Shown here piece by piece: positions 27,061 through 53,662 of a stretch of DNA of 64,000 nt. How positions within the stretch are numbered: position 1 is the stretch's first letter; every line of letters starts with the position of its first letter. The notes under the pieces are model-generated. The model did no database searches. It saw only the letters and a program-made list of their open reading frames with translations, and was not told the DNA's origin. The translations under genes were made by a program, and so were the position numbers. Location of the stretch: contig NC_060886.1 of assembly GCF_014805685.1 (NCBI RefSeq), positions 16,893,608-16,957,607 on the forward strand. Reading direction: 5' to 3'. This DNA comes from Silurus meridionalis. Taxonomy: Eukaryota; Chordata; Actinopteri; Siluriformes; Siluridae.

Positions 27061-28432
27061 CGTTTTACAAATGCCTTCCATGCCCAGTCAAAATGACAAC
27101 TTATAATCCACTCATCCAGCCAGAACAAGACATAGTTAATGACAGCGTCACTCTGCAGATCAGTAGTAAACTGTTGATGCTTGGTCTCCAGCTCTATCAT
27201 AGCCTGTAATTTGGAAACTAGCTGCACGCTGGTTCCATCACAAAGTGGCCGCATAGCCATGCGTTAGTGGTTTTCAGCATGAGGTGCTCCTCTCTGCGCC
27301 ATGAGAGGAAGGTTAGTGTGATGCCTCAAACATGCTGGCAAAGGGAAGTCAGTCCATTTTCAGTAATGTGAAGACTTGGGGCAGAGGAAGTTCATCAGGT
27401 CAGGATGTAGCTGTGTCTGCTGTTACCCATGAGAATCAAGAGCAAGCGAATAGTCAGAAGAGCCATTTTTCTCAAAAGGCTCTTGGAGCACCAAAGTGTG
27501 GGCATCAGCAGGCAGTTTTATTGCTTTTGCTATGGCCTTGCTTTTTGTGCCTTTGCCAGACCAGAGAAAGCAAATATTTTGCTTGTCTCGCAGCTGTGCA
27601 GGTCCCATGTAGACTTCAGGCTGGAGGCCTGCCCTTGGTGGGGAAGCAGTGGAGATAAATAACTTTCCCAGCAAAATAAAATTGTCTGTAATTCTAATGT
27701 TAAATCACACTGTGAAGAACTATAAGTGGTGTCAGCACCCTAGTCTATGCCTTATTTCATGCATTGGGGAGATCCGCTTAAACACCAAGGGACAAAACTG
27801 AACTGAAGTTGAAGAATATTATAACCACTTTTCCCTCTTACTTTAAACTGTCATTGAAGAATATTGAATATTGCCCTTCACATGATCATAGTCCTAAAAA
27901 AGCACCCATAGAATGCCCCAGATGTCATCATTAACAGACCATTTAACTTTTTGAAAGATTGTTTTATTGACTGAATAATTATTTTTTTTTTGTAATTGAT
28001 GTTAGAATTTCAATCGAACAAATGCTGCTGCACTGCTTCTGTTTCAGCAGTATATAAGGGGTATATGTCTTTTGGATGGAAGACAAGTCCGAAAACATGT
28101 CTTCTCTCTGAAGCCCAACTGCAGTCGATTTTACCATAAAGACCATTTGTGCGGTATATGTAGGAAAGCTGTTGAGTAATTTTAACAAAATAAAGCAGTT
28201 TTCCTTTGATCAGTGGAAAATGTCGACACTATTTACAACATACCATTTCCTAGTGTAGCATACATGATTTAGATTGTTGTAAAGGCATAAAATTTGAGTA
28301 CCTATAGAGGAATAACACATTTCACTTTGCACATAATACACTATAGTATTAGTCAAAACTTTGCTCAATCCTTGGTTAATTTATTTGCTTGTGTGGGTGT
28401 ATGTGTATGTGTAAGAGAGAGTGTGTGAGTTA

Positions 28433-28454
28433 AAAAAAAAAAAAAAAAAAAAAA
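28433..28454. repeat. Poly(A) tract after GT-rich sequence
   Basis: About 22 A residues follow a GT/GA-rich imperfect repeat (28391-28430). It could be an old retroposon tail, but no body is recognisable. Confidence 0.7.
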
Positions 28455-29349
28455 CGTCAGCAAACTGTCAGCACTGTTCATCAGCAGCCAAGGCGTGCCT
28501 GCATGGTCTCTCTTTCATGGAGCCGATTTTTCCCCAGGAAGCAGAGTGACTCAGTTGTGGTTGTTGTGGAGATTTCTGCATGTTACAGCCCTGCAAAAGG
28601 CATGCTTTTCCAGTTCACATTAAGGTCCTTCACCGACCTTAAATATCCTCGCCTTCCAATAAAGGCCGATATTGATCTATGTCCAGAAGCGGAAATATGA
28701 TATGACCTTTTGTAATAAAGCCACATCCTTTAGGATTTTAAAAACACAGGTAATCGTTTTGATCATGTTTTTGTTGTAAATGGCTAAGCTGTATTTCATA
28801 ACCTATTTTTTCCCACTTAAATGATTTTGGAAAAACTGCAACAAGTGTTACTCATAGTTTCAAATGTGACCTTTCCTTTTCATGTAGTTTGAATAGCAGT
28901 CAAAAACAAGATCCACTGAAGAAAATTAGTATATATTGTCTTTGACGCTAAAGGATAATAGCATCCAGATCATTGGGGTGTTTTCAGTGGTTTAAAAAAA
29001 AATGTATAGTAGTTATTATTTTTTTCCTTAGAATTCTTTTGTGATACGGGTAATGCCGTGACCTAATTCATGGGAGGAACTGCAGGAAATCCCCCTTACT
29101 GCATCTAAAGTAATCAGGGTCCTGCAGGTTTCTACAGAATAGAGAATGTGAACTATTGGGCTTGTGTACAAATCACAGGTTGTGAGGTTGTGTGGCCCAG
29201 AAAAACAGTTCTGAGGTCCAGTTTTATAATGTGTCAAATGCGCCTGTAGATCCAGTCCTTAGCGATAACAGATTCCTTTCATTTGTGTAGGTTTAGACAT
29301 TGGAAACCCCCTATTAAACATTCACTCATCTCTACTCTTGTATAGAGTG

Positions 29350-29352
<3 letters not shown>

Positions 29353-29402
<50 letters not shown>
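29353..29402. repeat. (AC)n microsatellite
   Basis: About 25 AC units, uninterrupted, in the spacer downstream of epsti1. Confidence 0.95.
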
Positions 29403-29405
<3 letters not shown>

Positions 29406-30072
29406 ATCAAAAGGCATGCTAACTATAACAGGAAATGGCCTATTTAATAAGGGGATATATTAACATAATAAGTGCAAAATTCAGCCCTTCCTTCACTTGA
29501 ATATGATTAATCGTGATTCAATGTCAACATGTGGTACCAAAATTATTGGTGATTGCAAAGTCTATTGTATGCTCCTTTGAGCCGGGTGAAAAGGCCTCTG
29601 CTCTCCTATTCCATTAACTTTGATGCTTTTGGAAAGCCAGATCCTGCAGGATGTAATAGTTGGATTAGGATCCTGACCACACACATTGATACGCACCTGC
29701 ACTCTTACACACTTGGTGTGAGATAAAACATCAATTTGCAGTTTTTCATGACTGCATGTACTGGATTGAGCAATAGCTAAAGCTGTAAGTTCATACACAG
29801 TACAGGATACAGCAAAACAATCATGTGTTCCGTGATCTGTGTGCTGCTTTGGTCTTGTTCTGTTTCTCTTTATAACACTAATGTGAAATTATAAATCAGT
29901 GTTTAGACTTGTGAGTGCAAACCAGGAAATGCCCTTAGGAACTGTTTTGATCTTAGATTGAACCTCAGTTACCTCAGACTACTGAAATACTTTTTAAATC
30001 TTAGAAGTGAGCTTTTATTATTGAGAGGGCAGAATGAAATGTCTGGAATGCTCAGCTAGGTTAAGAGGAACA

Positions 30073-30078
30073 TTTATT
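30073..30078 (-). terminator. Candidate poly(A) signal of epsti1
   Basis: AATAAA on the minus strand, about 505 bases past the epsti1 stop codon. No nearer canonical hexamer was noticed. The call rests on the hexamer alone. Confidence 0.3.
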
Positions 30079-30580
30079 TATTCCAAACAAAGAGCAGAAT
30101 AAAGGAAAGCTTAACAGAGAAATATTCTTGAAAAACATTGTTGAATATAAAGTCATTGTGTTGGGCACACTACTTGGCCGTAGTGAATCTATAGCCAAAC
30201 TACCTAGTTGATAAAAAGCTAGCTACTAAGAAAAGCTGCTAAAAGCTTCTATATACATGTTGCAATGTGTTTTCTCTATGCTCATAAATTTTGGTGAACA
30301 CAGCCATGAAGGCATTGCTCTTAACTAGTACAAGGCATCCTGTATAATTGTAAATTATTATTATTATTTTAAACACAGGTCAGTGAAAACCGAGTCCTGT
30401 GACCAAATATACATTTACACTAATTTGTTGAATGTGACAATGCTAAGAGCTTTGTTACTGGAAAAACAAATACAATAAAACAATTAAAAAAAGTTTTAAA
30501 TGTTCCACTTATTCCATGCAAAATGTACTTTAGCTAGTAGTGTCCCCAACAGTTAAGGTTTGAGCCAACAGTGTTCTTAT

Positions 30581-44528
<13,948 letters not shown>

Positions 44529-44851
44529 GATTTAGTCGCTATTCAAGATTATGTATAAAAGCAATAAACAAGGCTTAAAGCAGATCCCAGTTCTTCGTCA
44601 ACTGCTAGCAGATCAGTAAAAAAGGAGTTAACTAAGTCTAAGGCGTGTCCATTTCGCATCTGTAGTATAGCAGGTATTTATTCCAGTTTTATACAACACC
44701 AGTCTCTAACCTGTACTGGGTATGTAACTAGTGTCAGGATAAAGTTCATAGAGTGAACTCCAGCCACAAAACTACCCTGTGCTGGGATTGTAACTGGGTA
44801 GTTACTTCCTCCAACTGGAGCTCTAGTGTTAGTAATGCAAATCACAAAGTC

Positions 44852-44906
<55 letters not shown>
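44852..44906. repeat. (AAT)n microsatellite in the divergent promoter interval
   Basis: About 18 AAT units, 325 bases upstream of the epsti1 start codon. Confidence 0.92.
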
Positions 44907-44908
<2 letters not shown>

Positions 44909-45309
44909 AGTAATCAAACCATTTAATCCAAGGGCATTCATCCAAAAGTTTGACTAAATAAAATGGATTAAATCAATGGATTATATAAACGTTTTGCAGT
45001 TACTGTTTTGCTTTTGCTTGAATTTATTTATAATAATAAATAAATTTGAATATAAAAGAACTAATATAAAAATGGATTTAATAACCTATTTAACATAATG
45101 GTAATTTACCTATTTATCTATAAACCTGCTACATAAAACAGAATCTGTGCTTGCATGATTTATAGTAGCTAAAATGTAAACAAAAATAAAGATGACAGTC
45201 AAGACAAGTTTTTTTTTTTTTTTTTTACGCTTGATTAATTTATCTTTGGTAAATGCTTATTGGGGGAAAGTTTATGTTCATGGCATCCTGGTCCCATTTA
45301 AGGTCATGA

Positions 45310-45432
45310 ATACTTTTACATTACATTTGGTCTTGAGCAGTTGAGGCTTGCAGGTCTTGCTCAGGGGCTTAGAAGTTGCAGCTTGGTGATGCTGGGATTT
45401 GAACTCAAACCCTTCTGATCAGAAGTCCAATG
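45310..45432 (-). repeat. tRNA-derived SINE fragment, second copy
   Basis: Shares 'gcagcttggtgatgctgggatttgaactcaaacc...tctgatcagaagtcc' with the copy at 43.3 kb and lies in the same orientation. The shared B-box-like portion is on the minus strand. The two copies flank epsti1 exon 1. Confidence 0.55.
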
Positions 45433-45891
45433 TCAACTGGACGTTCCTGGGGGAGGCTCAGAAACCACTGCAACTTGCAAGACAAGAAACTCTAAGAAAT
45501 TACAAGCAGGTTTTTCCCTACCACATGCGGCATTAACAGTGTTACTTGCCTAAATCTAAATAAAACTCATAGGATTCAGGTGCCTGGGAATATTGCTTTT
45601 TTTTTTTTTTTAGTCATGCATGTCTAAAAAACAATCAAAAAATTGGTAAATTTATTAGGTCAAGATTTCTTAGAAAATTAGAAACAATGTTCCATAATTT
45701 TGTAATTATGCTTAACATTATAGATAGATAAAATAAAAAAGTAAATAGAGAATGAAGGGTTTTACTGCAACATACAGTTGAATTAATACCGTTTTAATCC
45801 AGTTACAACCGAGTCTTGTGACATTTCACATTTTCTCGGATTCGCGTTTGTCCTTAACGGCGAGCCGTAGTGTTTCTTCACCGTGGTAAAC

Positions 45892-46616
45892 ATGGCGCGT
45901 ACAGGCGGTCATATAGCAGCGGACAGTGACCTTCTGAGACATGCTGAATATACAACCACCTCTAACCAGCGGAGTGAAGCAGATATTGACAAGCGGATTG
46001 TGAGTTTATTCAGCTCGGTGTATTTTAAGGCGTGTCTTTATCAATAACCTGTTAGTGGTGTATTAACTCATGTGTAGCACGTAGCCGGCTAGCCAGGCAT
46101 CCAGTGGTGAAACATGTGACTTTACCTAGCTAGCTAGATTCATATAGTCTAGTGTTAGCCTGCAATTTGTGTGTCTGCTTTGCGCAACCTAATTTTAAAA
46201 CCACCCACTTACAGTGAAGTGCAGATAAATAACATTCAAGAGTGAATTTTGAGCACATCATTATTATGTATTTAAAAAGTGCAGTCTGGTTTAAAGCTGA
46301 GTGCTGATCAGTGTGTCGGTGTGTGATTGACAGGGCAGCACGCTGATTGCAGTTGGACTCGGTGTTGCTGCAGCAGGACTCGCAGGTAAGCTGAACATCA
46401 TGTCGTTCAAGTGCTCAGTAAAGGTTTTATAGTCATGAAGCTGTGGGATTTCTGTCACCTATCAAGCACACCTGCAGTAGCACGGAGTCCAGAGTTCCAC
46501 TGACTTTCCACTGACAGTCACCTCGAGTACGTCTGGTGTCACAGGTTAAGAAAGTCACAGCACAATCAGGAAATCAGAGGAGCAGAGGCTGCACTTCCTT
46601 TCCCCCAGAAAGAAGT

Positions 46617-46666
<50 letters not shown>

Positions 46667-49600
46667 TCCTTTAGTGTCTTTATTCACCTAACACCTTCAC
46701 ACTGTACATTATCTTCAGTGCTGAAAGGAGTCTTTGTGCATCTGTATGTACTGTTCTTATGTGGATGTGAGGCAGAGAACTGTTCTGTACAGGGTGATTG
46801 CTTAAGATACCATCTGAGCGATGTCATTATTATAATTTTTTTACTGAAAATTTTTTAAAGCGGCTTTATACCGTATGAGTTTTGTGCACAGTCTTGCGCT
46901 GTATGCTAAAATTGGCAGTGAAATTTAGCTACTGTGCAGCCAAATTTAGTAGTTCAGAGTGTCTGTGATTTTTCTGATTAAACTGTTCCTTTTAACACTT
47001 GTAGTGGGCGGTGTATAGTGAGGTGTTAGCTCGCATCTGCCAAATGCCATCAATGCAAATGTTGTTGGAGGGCAGCACTTAATTACCTGAAGCTCATGGG
47101 ATGGCTTCAAACAACGTAGCCACAGTAAGACGTAACCTAAACCTGCTAATGAATAATAATAGAAAGGAGATTGCACCTTTATATTATTACCTACTTTTCT
47201 TTTAATACATTGCATTGTGTATTCCCCTCAAAGCACATGCAGATACAAGCGGTTCTCCTGTTATTAGTTTATTTAAAGACTTCTTTATTCCACTAGAAAA
47301 ACGAAACATAGTATTATCAGCAATTTACAACAATCACATTAGCTTGACACAAAGCGAAAGCGTCAACAACAGATGTAATGGCAATAAAATAAAATACAGA
47401 CAAATAAATCAAAATACTGCTTTGGCTGCATGCTGGTAGAAAGGTAACTGTTTTTTAAATCTTCCTTATGACTGTTCAAGTCCTTTTATGACCAGAACAA
47501 AGTTTTAACGGAGCATCTATAATGTTCAGATTGTTGTCACTTCAGAACGAATGATATAATTAAATATATTCAATTTGAACCTAAATCATCATCTCTATAT
47601 CGTCTCATGCATAATACTAGGTCTTTTATTAGACCATTCATTGCGTAATCTGTAACATGTTCACAGTCTGTTACAGAACTTGGTGAAGAATTCAGTTTGG
47701 ATCTTTTATAATTTAGCAAAAAGTAACAATCTTAAAGACAAGTGTAAATGTCACCTTCATATTATCCTTACTATACACTTATATCAATATCACGGCAAAT
47801 GTTTTCACACGGCTGCTCCCGCTGTACCATGCAGCGGCATAACACACTCTGATATATATACCTTTGAATTCAGGATCATGTGAAATTTTGCAGCAGGCCA
47901 CATTTGTACACGTGCATAGTAAGAAATTATGCTTAATCCCTTGGAAATCTTTTTTTAAGTATTACTGTAAGAGCTGGTTCAAAGATCCTTACAGTGATTA
48001 ACAACGTCTAACCTGCTATTAGCACAGAAAACCCAAAGACTTTTTACCATAAAATAAATGACTGCAATTTATAAAAGCCAATATGTGGGTAAAATAATCC
48101 CAATTATCTGCCTGGATCCCCATCTTCATATCATAGGTAACAGTTGTTAATAAGCTTGATATCCAACTGTGATTGTATGAGATCATCATGCAGCAACACT
48201 TGTGGCTGCTTTGAGGAAGTTACCTAATTCCTCTTCCAGTACAGCTCTCCTGCCAAAAATCTCTTTCCAAGCAGTGTGTGGTCTGCTAAAGAGAAAGGCT
48301 TTGGCTCACAGAGGAGCAAGCCTTTTTGAGGTTGAAAATAAAACAACTCTGCCCACTTAACAGTGTCTTTCAGCAAGTCATAAAATATTTCACAATTATT
48401 CCTAGTATATTCTTTTTAGGGAAAAACAACACAATAGGGGTTTGTTTTGTTTTATTGTCATCTTTTATATTTTTTGGTCCTCAGACACACAATGTCTTAA
48501 GCGTTGGTTTACAATATGTGTGAACATGTTTTTAACTTTTTTTGAACAAACATTTCCAAAATATCAAACAATCACTTCACAATGACTGATTTCGAGTTCC
48601 AGTGTTTTGAAATAAAATATACGACATAATGAAATTTCAGTGCACAATTTTTAGTTCAGTAATATAGATAATTGATATGGGGACTGAAATTTTTTTTACA
48701 TTTGTGTGTCCATGATCTCCAACCCAGTGGATATATTCAGAAACATTTAATGTAAACTTTAACAGAAGCTGTTGATCTGTATGATTTTTTTGATTTTGAA
48801 GTTTTTTCCCCTCTGCATACGATGGTTTGGTTCAAGAGGGTAACACAGATGATGGCAGTCGACCAGCACTGTGGCCACAAAATACAGAGGGGAAACTGAA
48901 GGGAGACTTTTCCATGTATTAAACCTGACTAAATGTGGTTTTGTATTTGGCTTTGCCTTCCTGCTATCAATTTTAATGCCTCAATTTGTTAAATAGTTGG
49001 AACACGAGTAACCCAATCATCTTATTTAACCTTTAACATCTTGTTTACATTTATTTTTAGGTCGATATGCTTTCCACTTATGGAAACCACTTGGTCAAGT
49101 TCTTACAGAAACTGCCAATAAGTTTCCCTCTTCGGTAAGTAGCAAAAAAGCATTTTGTCAACTCGGATGTTTTTCTGATATCTTGTGTATAACATCTTAC
49201 TGAATCCAGCAATTTCACAATCAGGATTATGCAGTCATGAATTGTAAAACATGTTGGATTTTTTTTTCATGTTAAGTTTTATGTTGCATATTTTTGGCAT
49301 ATTAAGCTTCCACTTGTGGGGTTTCACTCTTGTGGTGTTGCAGTTTCACCCCAGACCTGAGTTCATATTGTTGTCTTTCCTCTGTGCTGTTAGGTTGTAG
49401 CATGCTTGCAAACCTCATTTGACCCACAATCCTCCACCTTACGATTAGCCATCACATAACCATATGTGATAATTGGTGTCAGTGGTTGACTTGTTTTAAA
49501 TTCAACCCTGTAAATTTTTTTTTTTTTTTAAACTTCTTTTAGTCTAAAAATATCATTTGCAGACTGCTCATGGAAGAACACTTCATAACAAGCTCTGTAT

Positions 49601-49886
49601 AATCACAAACCCAATGTTCTCAATAGCAAACCACTTTCATGTTTTACTTTTCATCATCATTTTTTTATAACCAAAAAGTCTTGTGTAGATTTTTTATTTA
49701 TTTGCATATTGTAGTTTGGAATTGAATTAATTTTTACTTTGTAGAATCCTAATTTGCATAGAATTGAGAAAAGCTTAGTATCACCTGCTATTGTGATTGT
49801 TGAATAATAACACATGGATATCTTTCTCTGTATGCAGAGACACCTTCTGACAATCACATTATATTTATTATATGTTTAGTTATTAG

Positions 49887-49940
<54 letters not shown>

Positions 49941-52474
49941 ATGTATGTATGTATGTGTCTAGTTACTAAATCCCCCTCTGATCTGACACCCCAGAAAATG
50001 TTTATACATTTGATATGTTTATACATTTCCCTGTACATCTAATTACTATTCTTCTTATAGTACATCTAGTATGTTACTGCTGGATCTTTACCTAACTTCG
50101 AAAGGGTTCCCGAATTAGAATTAACACTTAACACATACATGTTTGCGTTTTCATTTCTGCTCTAATAATAAACTATTAAACCAATCTCAAAGAAAACAAT
50201 TAAATGTAAGGGCAGCCTCAGAAATGACAGAACTAGTCTATTAATTTTGTAAAAAAAAAAAAAAAAAAAGATGATCTCACGTTTCACACATCTAGATTCT
50301 GATACCAATGAATGAAATTGTGTGTATCTGTTGCATTACTGGCTGATACAGGTTATGAACAAGCTAAAAATGGATTTGAGCAAAAATAAATAAACAAATG
50401 AGGCTTTTCATGTAGATTTGATTCAACATTATTGTCACTGTGCAAATCTTCTTAATGGTTTTCATGTACTGTAAACTGTTTTTAAATGATTGTGGATGAT
50501 CTCCCTCAGCCTGAGCATTGTATGATTTGTGCATTTCACCAGGCATTCTCGGCTTATTACAAAGGTGGATTTGAGCAGAAGATGACGAAGCGGGAAGCCA
50601 GTCTCGTTCTAGGGATCAGGTGAGAATGCGATTCCTGTGTTTTTTACAGCCTTCTCGTAGTGGTTCGTTGTTTGATTTTTACATCAGTGTATAAGAACAA
50701 AAGTTTCTTTCACAACATGTGAACGCACTGAATCACTAGTTTTCCCAGCAGGGCCTGTGGTCATATTCAAAGACTATCTTTTTGGTTTCATGTCTTAACT
50801 TTGATCCTAGCGGGGATGACGACTGTAAACCTCAATCTTGTCTTTAGCTTTGTAATCTGCTCTGTTGAGGACCACCCGAAATGTTTCTAGTACAGGAGGA
50901 GTGAGGAAGTGTCGTCAGGGTTTCACACCAGTTGTGATTCACCCATGCTTTATTACTCTCTGTGTGATGGACTTTGCATCATGTATTTGCTGCTCAAATT
51001 TGTCCCTTTGACTGTACCACACATTGAGCTGCATTTCTTTTAGGTTTTGTTAAGGGCACAAACAGTGTGCTAGTGTTTGTCTTTGTCCAAAAGATATCTG
51101 ATCTGTGAAAATGACCACATAAATGTAATTTATTGTATAGTAGATAACGGTTAGTGATTTTGTCAACGAGTCCAGTGGCCAGGGATGCAGACGGGGTGTG
51201 ACGTGAGGAAAAATAGCTGTTGGAGTCTTTTAATCTCCCCTGGGAGACACTCTTTAATCAGCACTGCTATTCAGTAAGGGGAGCATGCTGCTTCTAATAA
51301 ATGAGATGAAAAATAGTCATTACAAGACATTACAGTTCCACTGTTTCCTTTTTGTTGCTTGTAGAAAATATGCATCTTGTTCCCTGCATTTTCATAATTA
51401 GATTTTTCTTTCTACTGTTCTTTGGCTTTTATTGGTTTCTTTTTTTTCTGTATTATCTTAGAAAAAAATGGGCTCTGTTGAAAAGAGTGAGAATAAGCTT
51501 TTGGTCTGATTTACCCTTCCATCTGTCCAGCCTTATAAAGCCATCTGGAGTGCTATAGCCCATGTGAGTTCTCGGTACAGGATCTATGATACTGAGGAAT
51601 CGGACATAGGCAGTCTGGTTTGATGACATGCTCCTTGTTTATGTAAATGACTGCAGCTCTTTTTGGTCAGGCATTTATTTTGAGTGGACTTTCTAATCTC
51701 CTCTCTCTGGATTAGGATGTCTGTCAAAAGTAATGTTTTTTCTAATGTTTACAAACTGGTTTATCACCAGTTGGATTCATTCCAAACAGAAATGATTTAT
51801 TTTCTTGAAGGCTTCAGATTGAGGCAGAGTAATATCGTTTAAACAGCTCTTGACTGCAGAAGCCATTTTGATTAGGCTGATTATGTTTCCACACCCACGA
51901 GTGGGCTGACAATAATATATCGTGTTTGCTATGTGGCCACTAGATGGCGATGTGTTGCCATTTAACAGTAATGATTTCATGCACGTTTTTCTTTGAACAG
52001 TCCCACGAGCGCCAAGGCAAAGGTGCGAGAAGCCCATCGGAGGATCATGGTCCTAAATCATCCAGATAAAGGTCAGTTGCTTTTATTCCGCACAACTATA
52101 TTAAACCCTATACATGTATTTTTTTTCTTTTACCAATCTTTCTTTTCTGAATGTGTCTGTTGTTTATATTCAGCAGCACAAATGGAGGGTTAATGGCATT
52201 ATTATTCCTGACATTTATGTGCTATAAAAAGATTAAAGAAAGTATGAATGTGCAGATATGGGTGCGTGCATGTTATTTTATGGCCTTTGCCTTGAATTTA
52301 CTAGTGCCCTGAATTTTTCTTCGGCCATTTAGATTTGTCCAACTCAATCACCTCCAGAGAGACTCAATTTAAAAAAAAAAAAGCTGGCCAGTGATTTGTT
52401 TCCTCGCTCAAGGTTAATGGTTCCCCTCACGTCTGGCTTTTCCTTCCACCACCTGCATTTTTCACAGACCTGAG

Positions 52475-52532
<58 letters not shown>

Positions 52533-53585
52533 CCGCACGCCTGCCTGCCTGCCAGTGCAGCGCTCCTCTGCTTCTCCAGGCCACTGTTACAGTGTGTGAA
52601 ATAAGCAGTGTGCTTTGTGATGCCTATCTGTGGCTGAAAGATAAGGCCCTTAACCATGAGGGAGATGCCCTGCAGTGAAGGAGAAACCTGTTCTGCAGAG
52701 AAATATTGCTCATTAAAGCTGTACCACAAATACACATGTAGTAGTGTATATACTTTTTGTTATGCAGAAGGCGTAGGGTAGTAAAGTGAGTATTTAATGC
52801 CATCACAGAACAGATTCCCTGTTGTTGTTGTTTTTTATTTTTTTTTGTTTTTTATACACAACATTTCCGGGTACAAGATGTTAGCCGACGAGACACTGTA
52901 CACTTCATAAATCATCATAAAGAGTAATTGCATCCCATCTTTTTTTCCCTTATCTGCTGGCCTGATATCTAGTTTTAAAGGGACATTACTGTTAGATTGA
53001 TTAGATTAACGGATTCACCCTACTTTGCTGTGCACACACGATTCGACGCATCACCGTTTTGACTTTATCCAGGCGATGAGTTTCGGATGAATATTCGTGT
53101 CATTTGTTCATACCGTTTTGCCGTAATGACTCTTGGTGCTGCAGTGGTGATATTTCTCACGGCCAAAGTAATGACATGGAACAATTGTTGAATTAGCCTT
53201 CATTAGCTTGCTTTAAGTGGACCCGTGTAGATGTTTGAGCATGGTCTCGATGGCTGTCCGTGTTTGGTTAAATTGAAGATTTCTCTTCAAATATTAAGGT
53301 ACCTGGAAAGTCATATCGACCACAGGCACTGACTTGGTTTGTGTGCTTATGAGGTTGTTAAACATGATCTTAAACTTTTAGATTCGAGTTTTGTGTGTGT
53401 GTTTTCACGAGCCATGTGTAATTAAGTCAGTCACTGCAAGCTACGTTGCTTTTGCCGTTTCCCCTCTGGCACACAGACAGATTAGCAGCCACTAGCGGCC
53501 CTGCTCCCTGATACCTGCTCACTCTCCAGCGTGTTCTCCAATTTATAACTGCCACTGCTCTCAACACACTCATTGGTGTGAGGAG

Positions 53586-53662
<77 letters not shown>

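Larger units (their letters stand above)
17851..30070. other. Spacer between tnfsf11 and epsti1
   Basis: I find no supportable gene. Human has FAM216B in this interval, but I did not recognise it. The region contains a palindromic MITE within TA arrays (19.3-19.5 kb), an L2-tailed SINE (20.9-21.06 kb), a decayed LINE 3' end (22.1-22.75 kb), an (AAT)n array (27.03 kb), an A-tract (28.43 kb) and a (CA)n array (29.35 kb). Open frames are short and unremarkable. Tail-to-tail arrangement of the flanking genes means neither promoter lies here. Confidence 0.55.
44529..45891. promoter_or_regulatory. Divergent promoter interval, epsti1 / dnajc15
   Basis: The start codons of epsti1 (minus) and dnajc15 (plus) are 1363 bases apart, so both promoters must lie within this interval unless distal 5' exons exist. 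It contains an (AAT)n array and a tRNA-type SINE fragment. The last 60 bases before the dnajc15 ATG are locally richer in CpG (attcgcgtttg...aacggcgagccg). No TATA box in the right orientation is obvious for either gene. Confidence 0.45.

Noticed and set aside
17851..30070. Search for FAM216B between tnfsf11 and epsti1
   Set aside because: No exon recognisable by eye. It may be absent in this lineage, or too short and divergent for me to see.
52344..52735. Open frames encoding His/Thr or Cys/Val repeats
   Set aside because: They are translations of the (GT)n microsatellite, as are those at 8.96, 38.7 and 53.6 kb.
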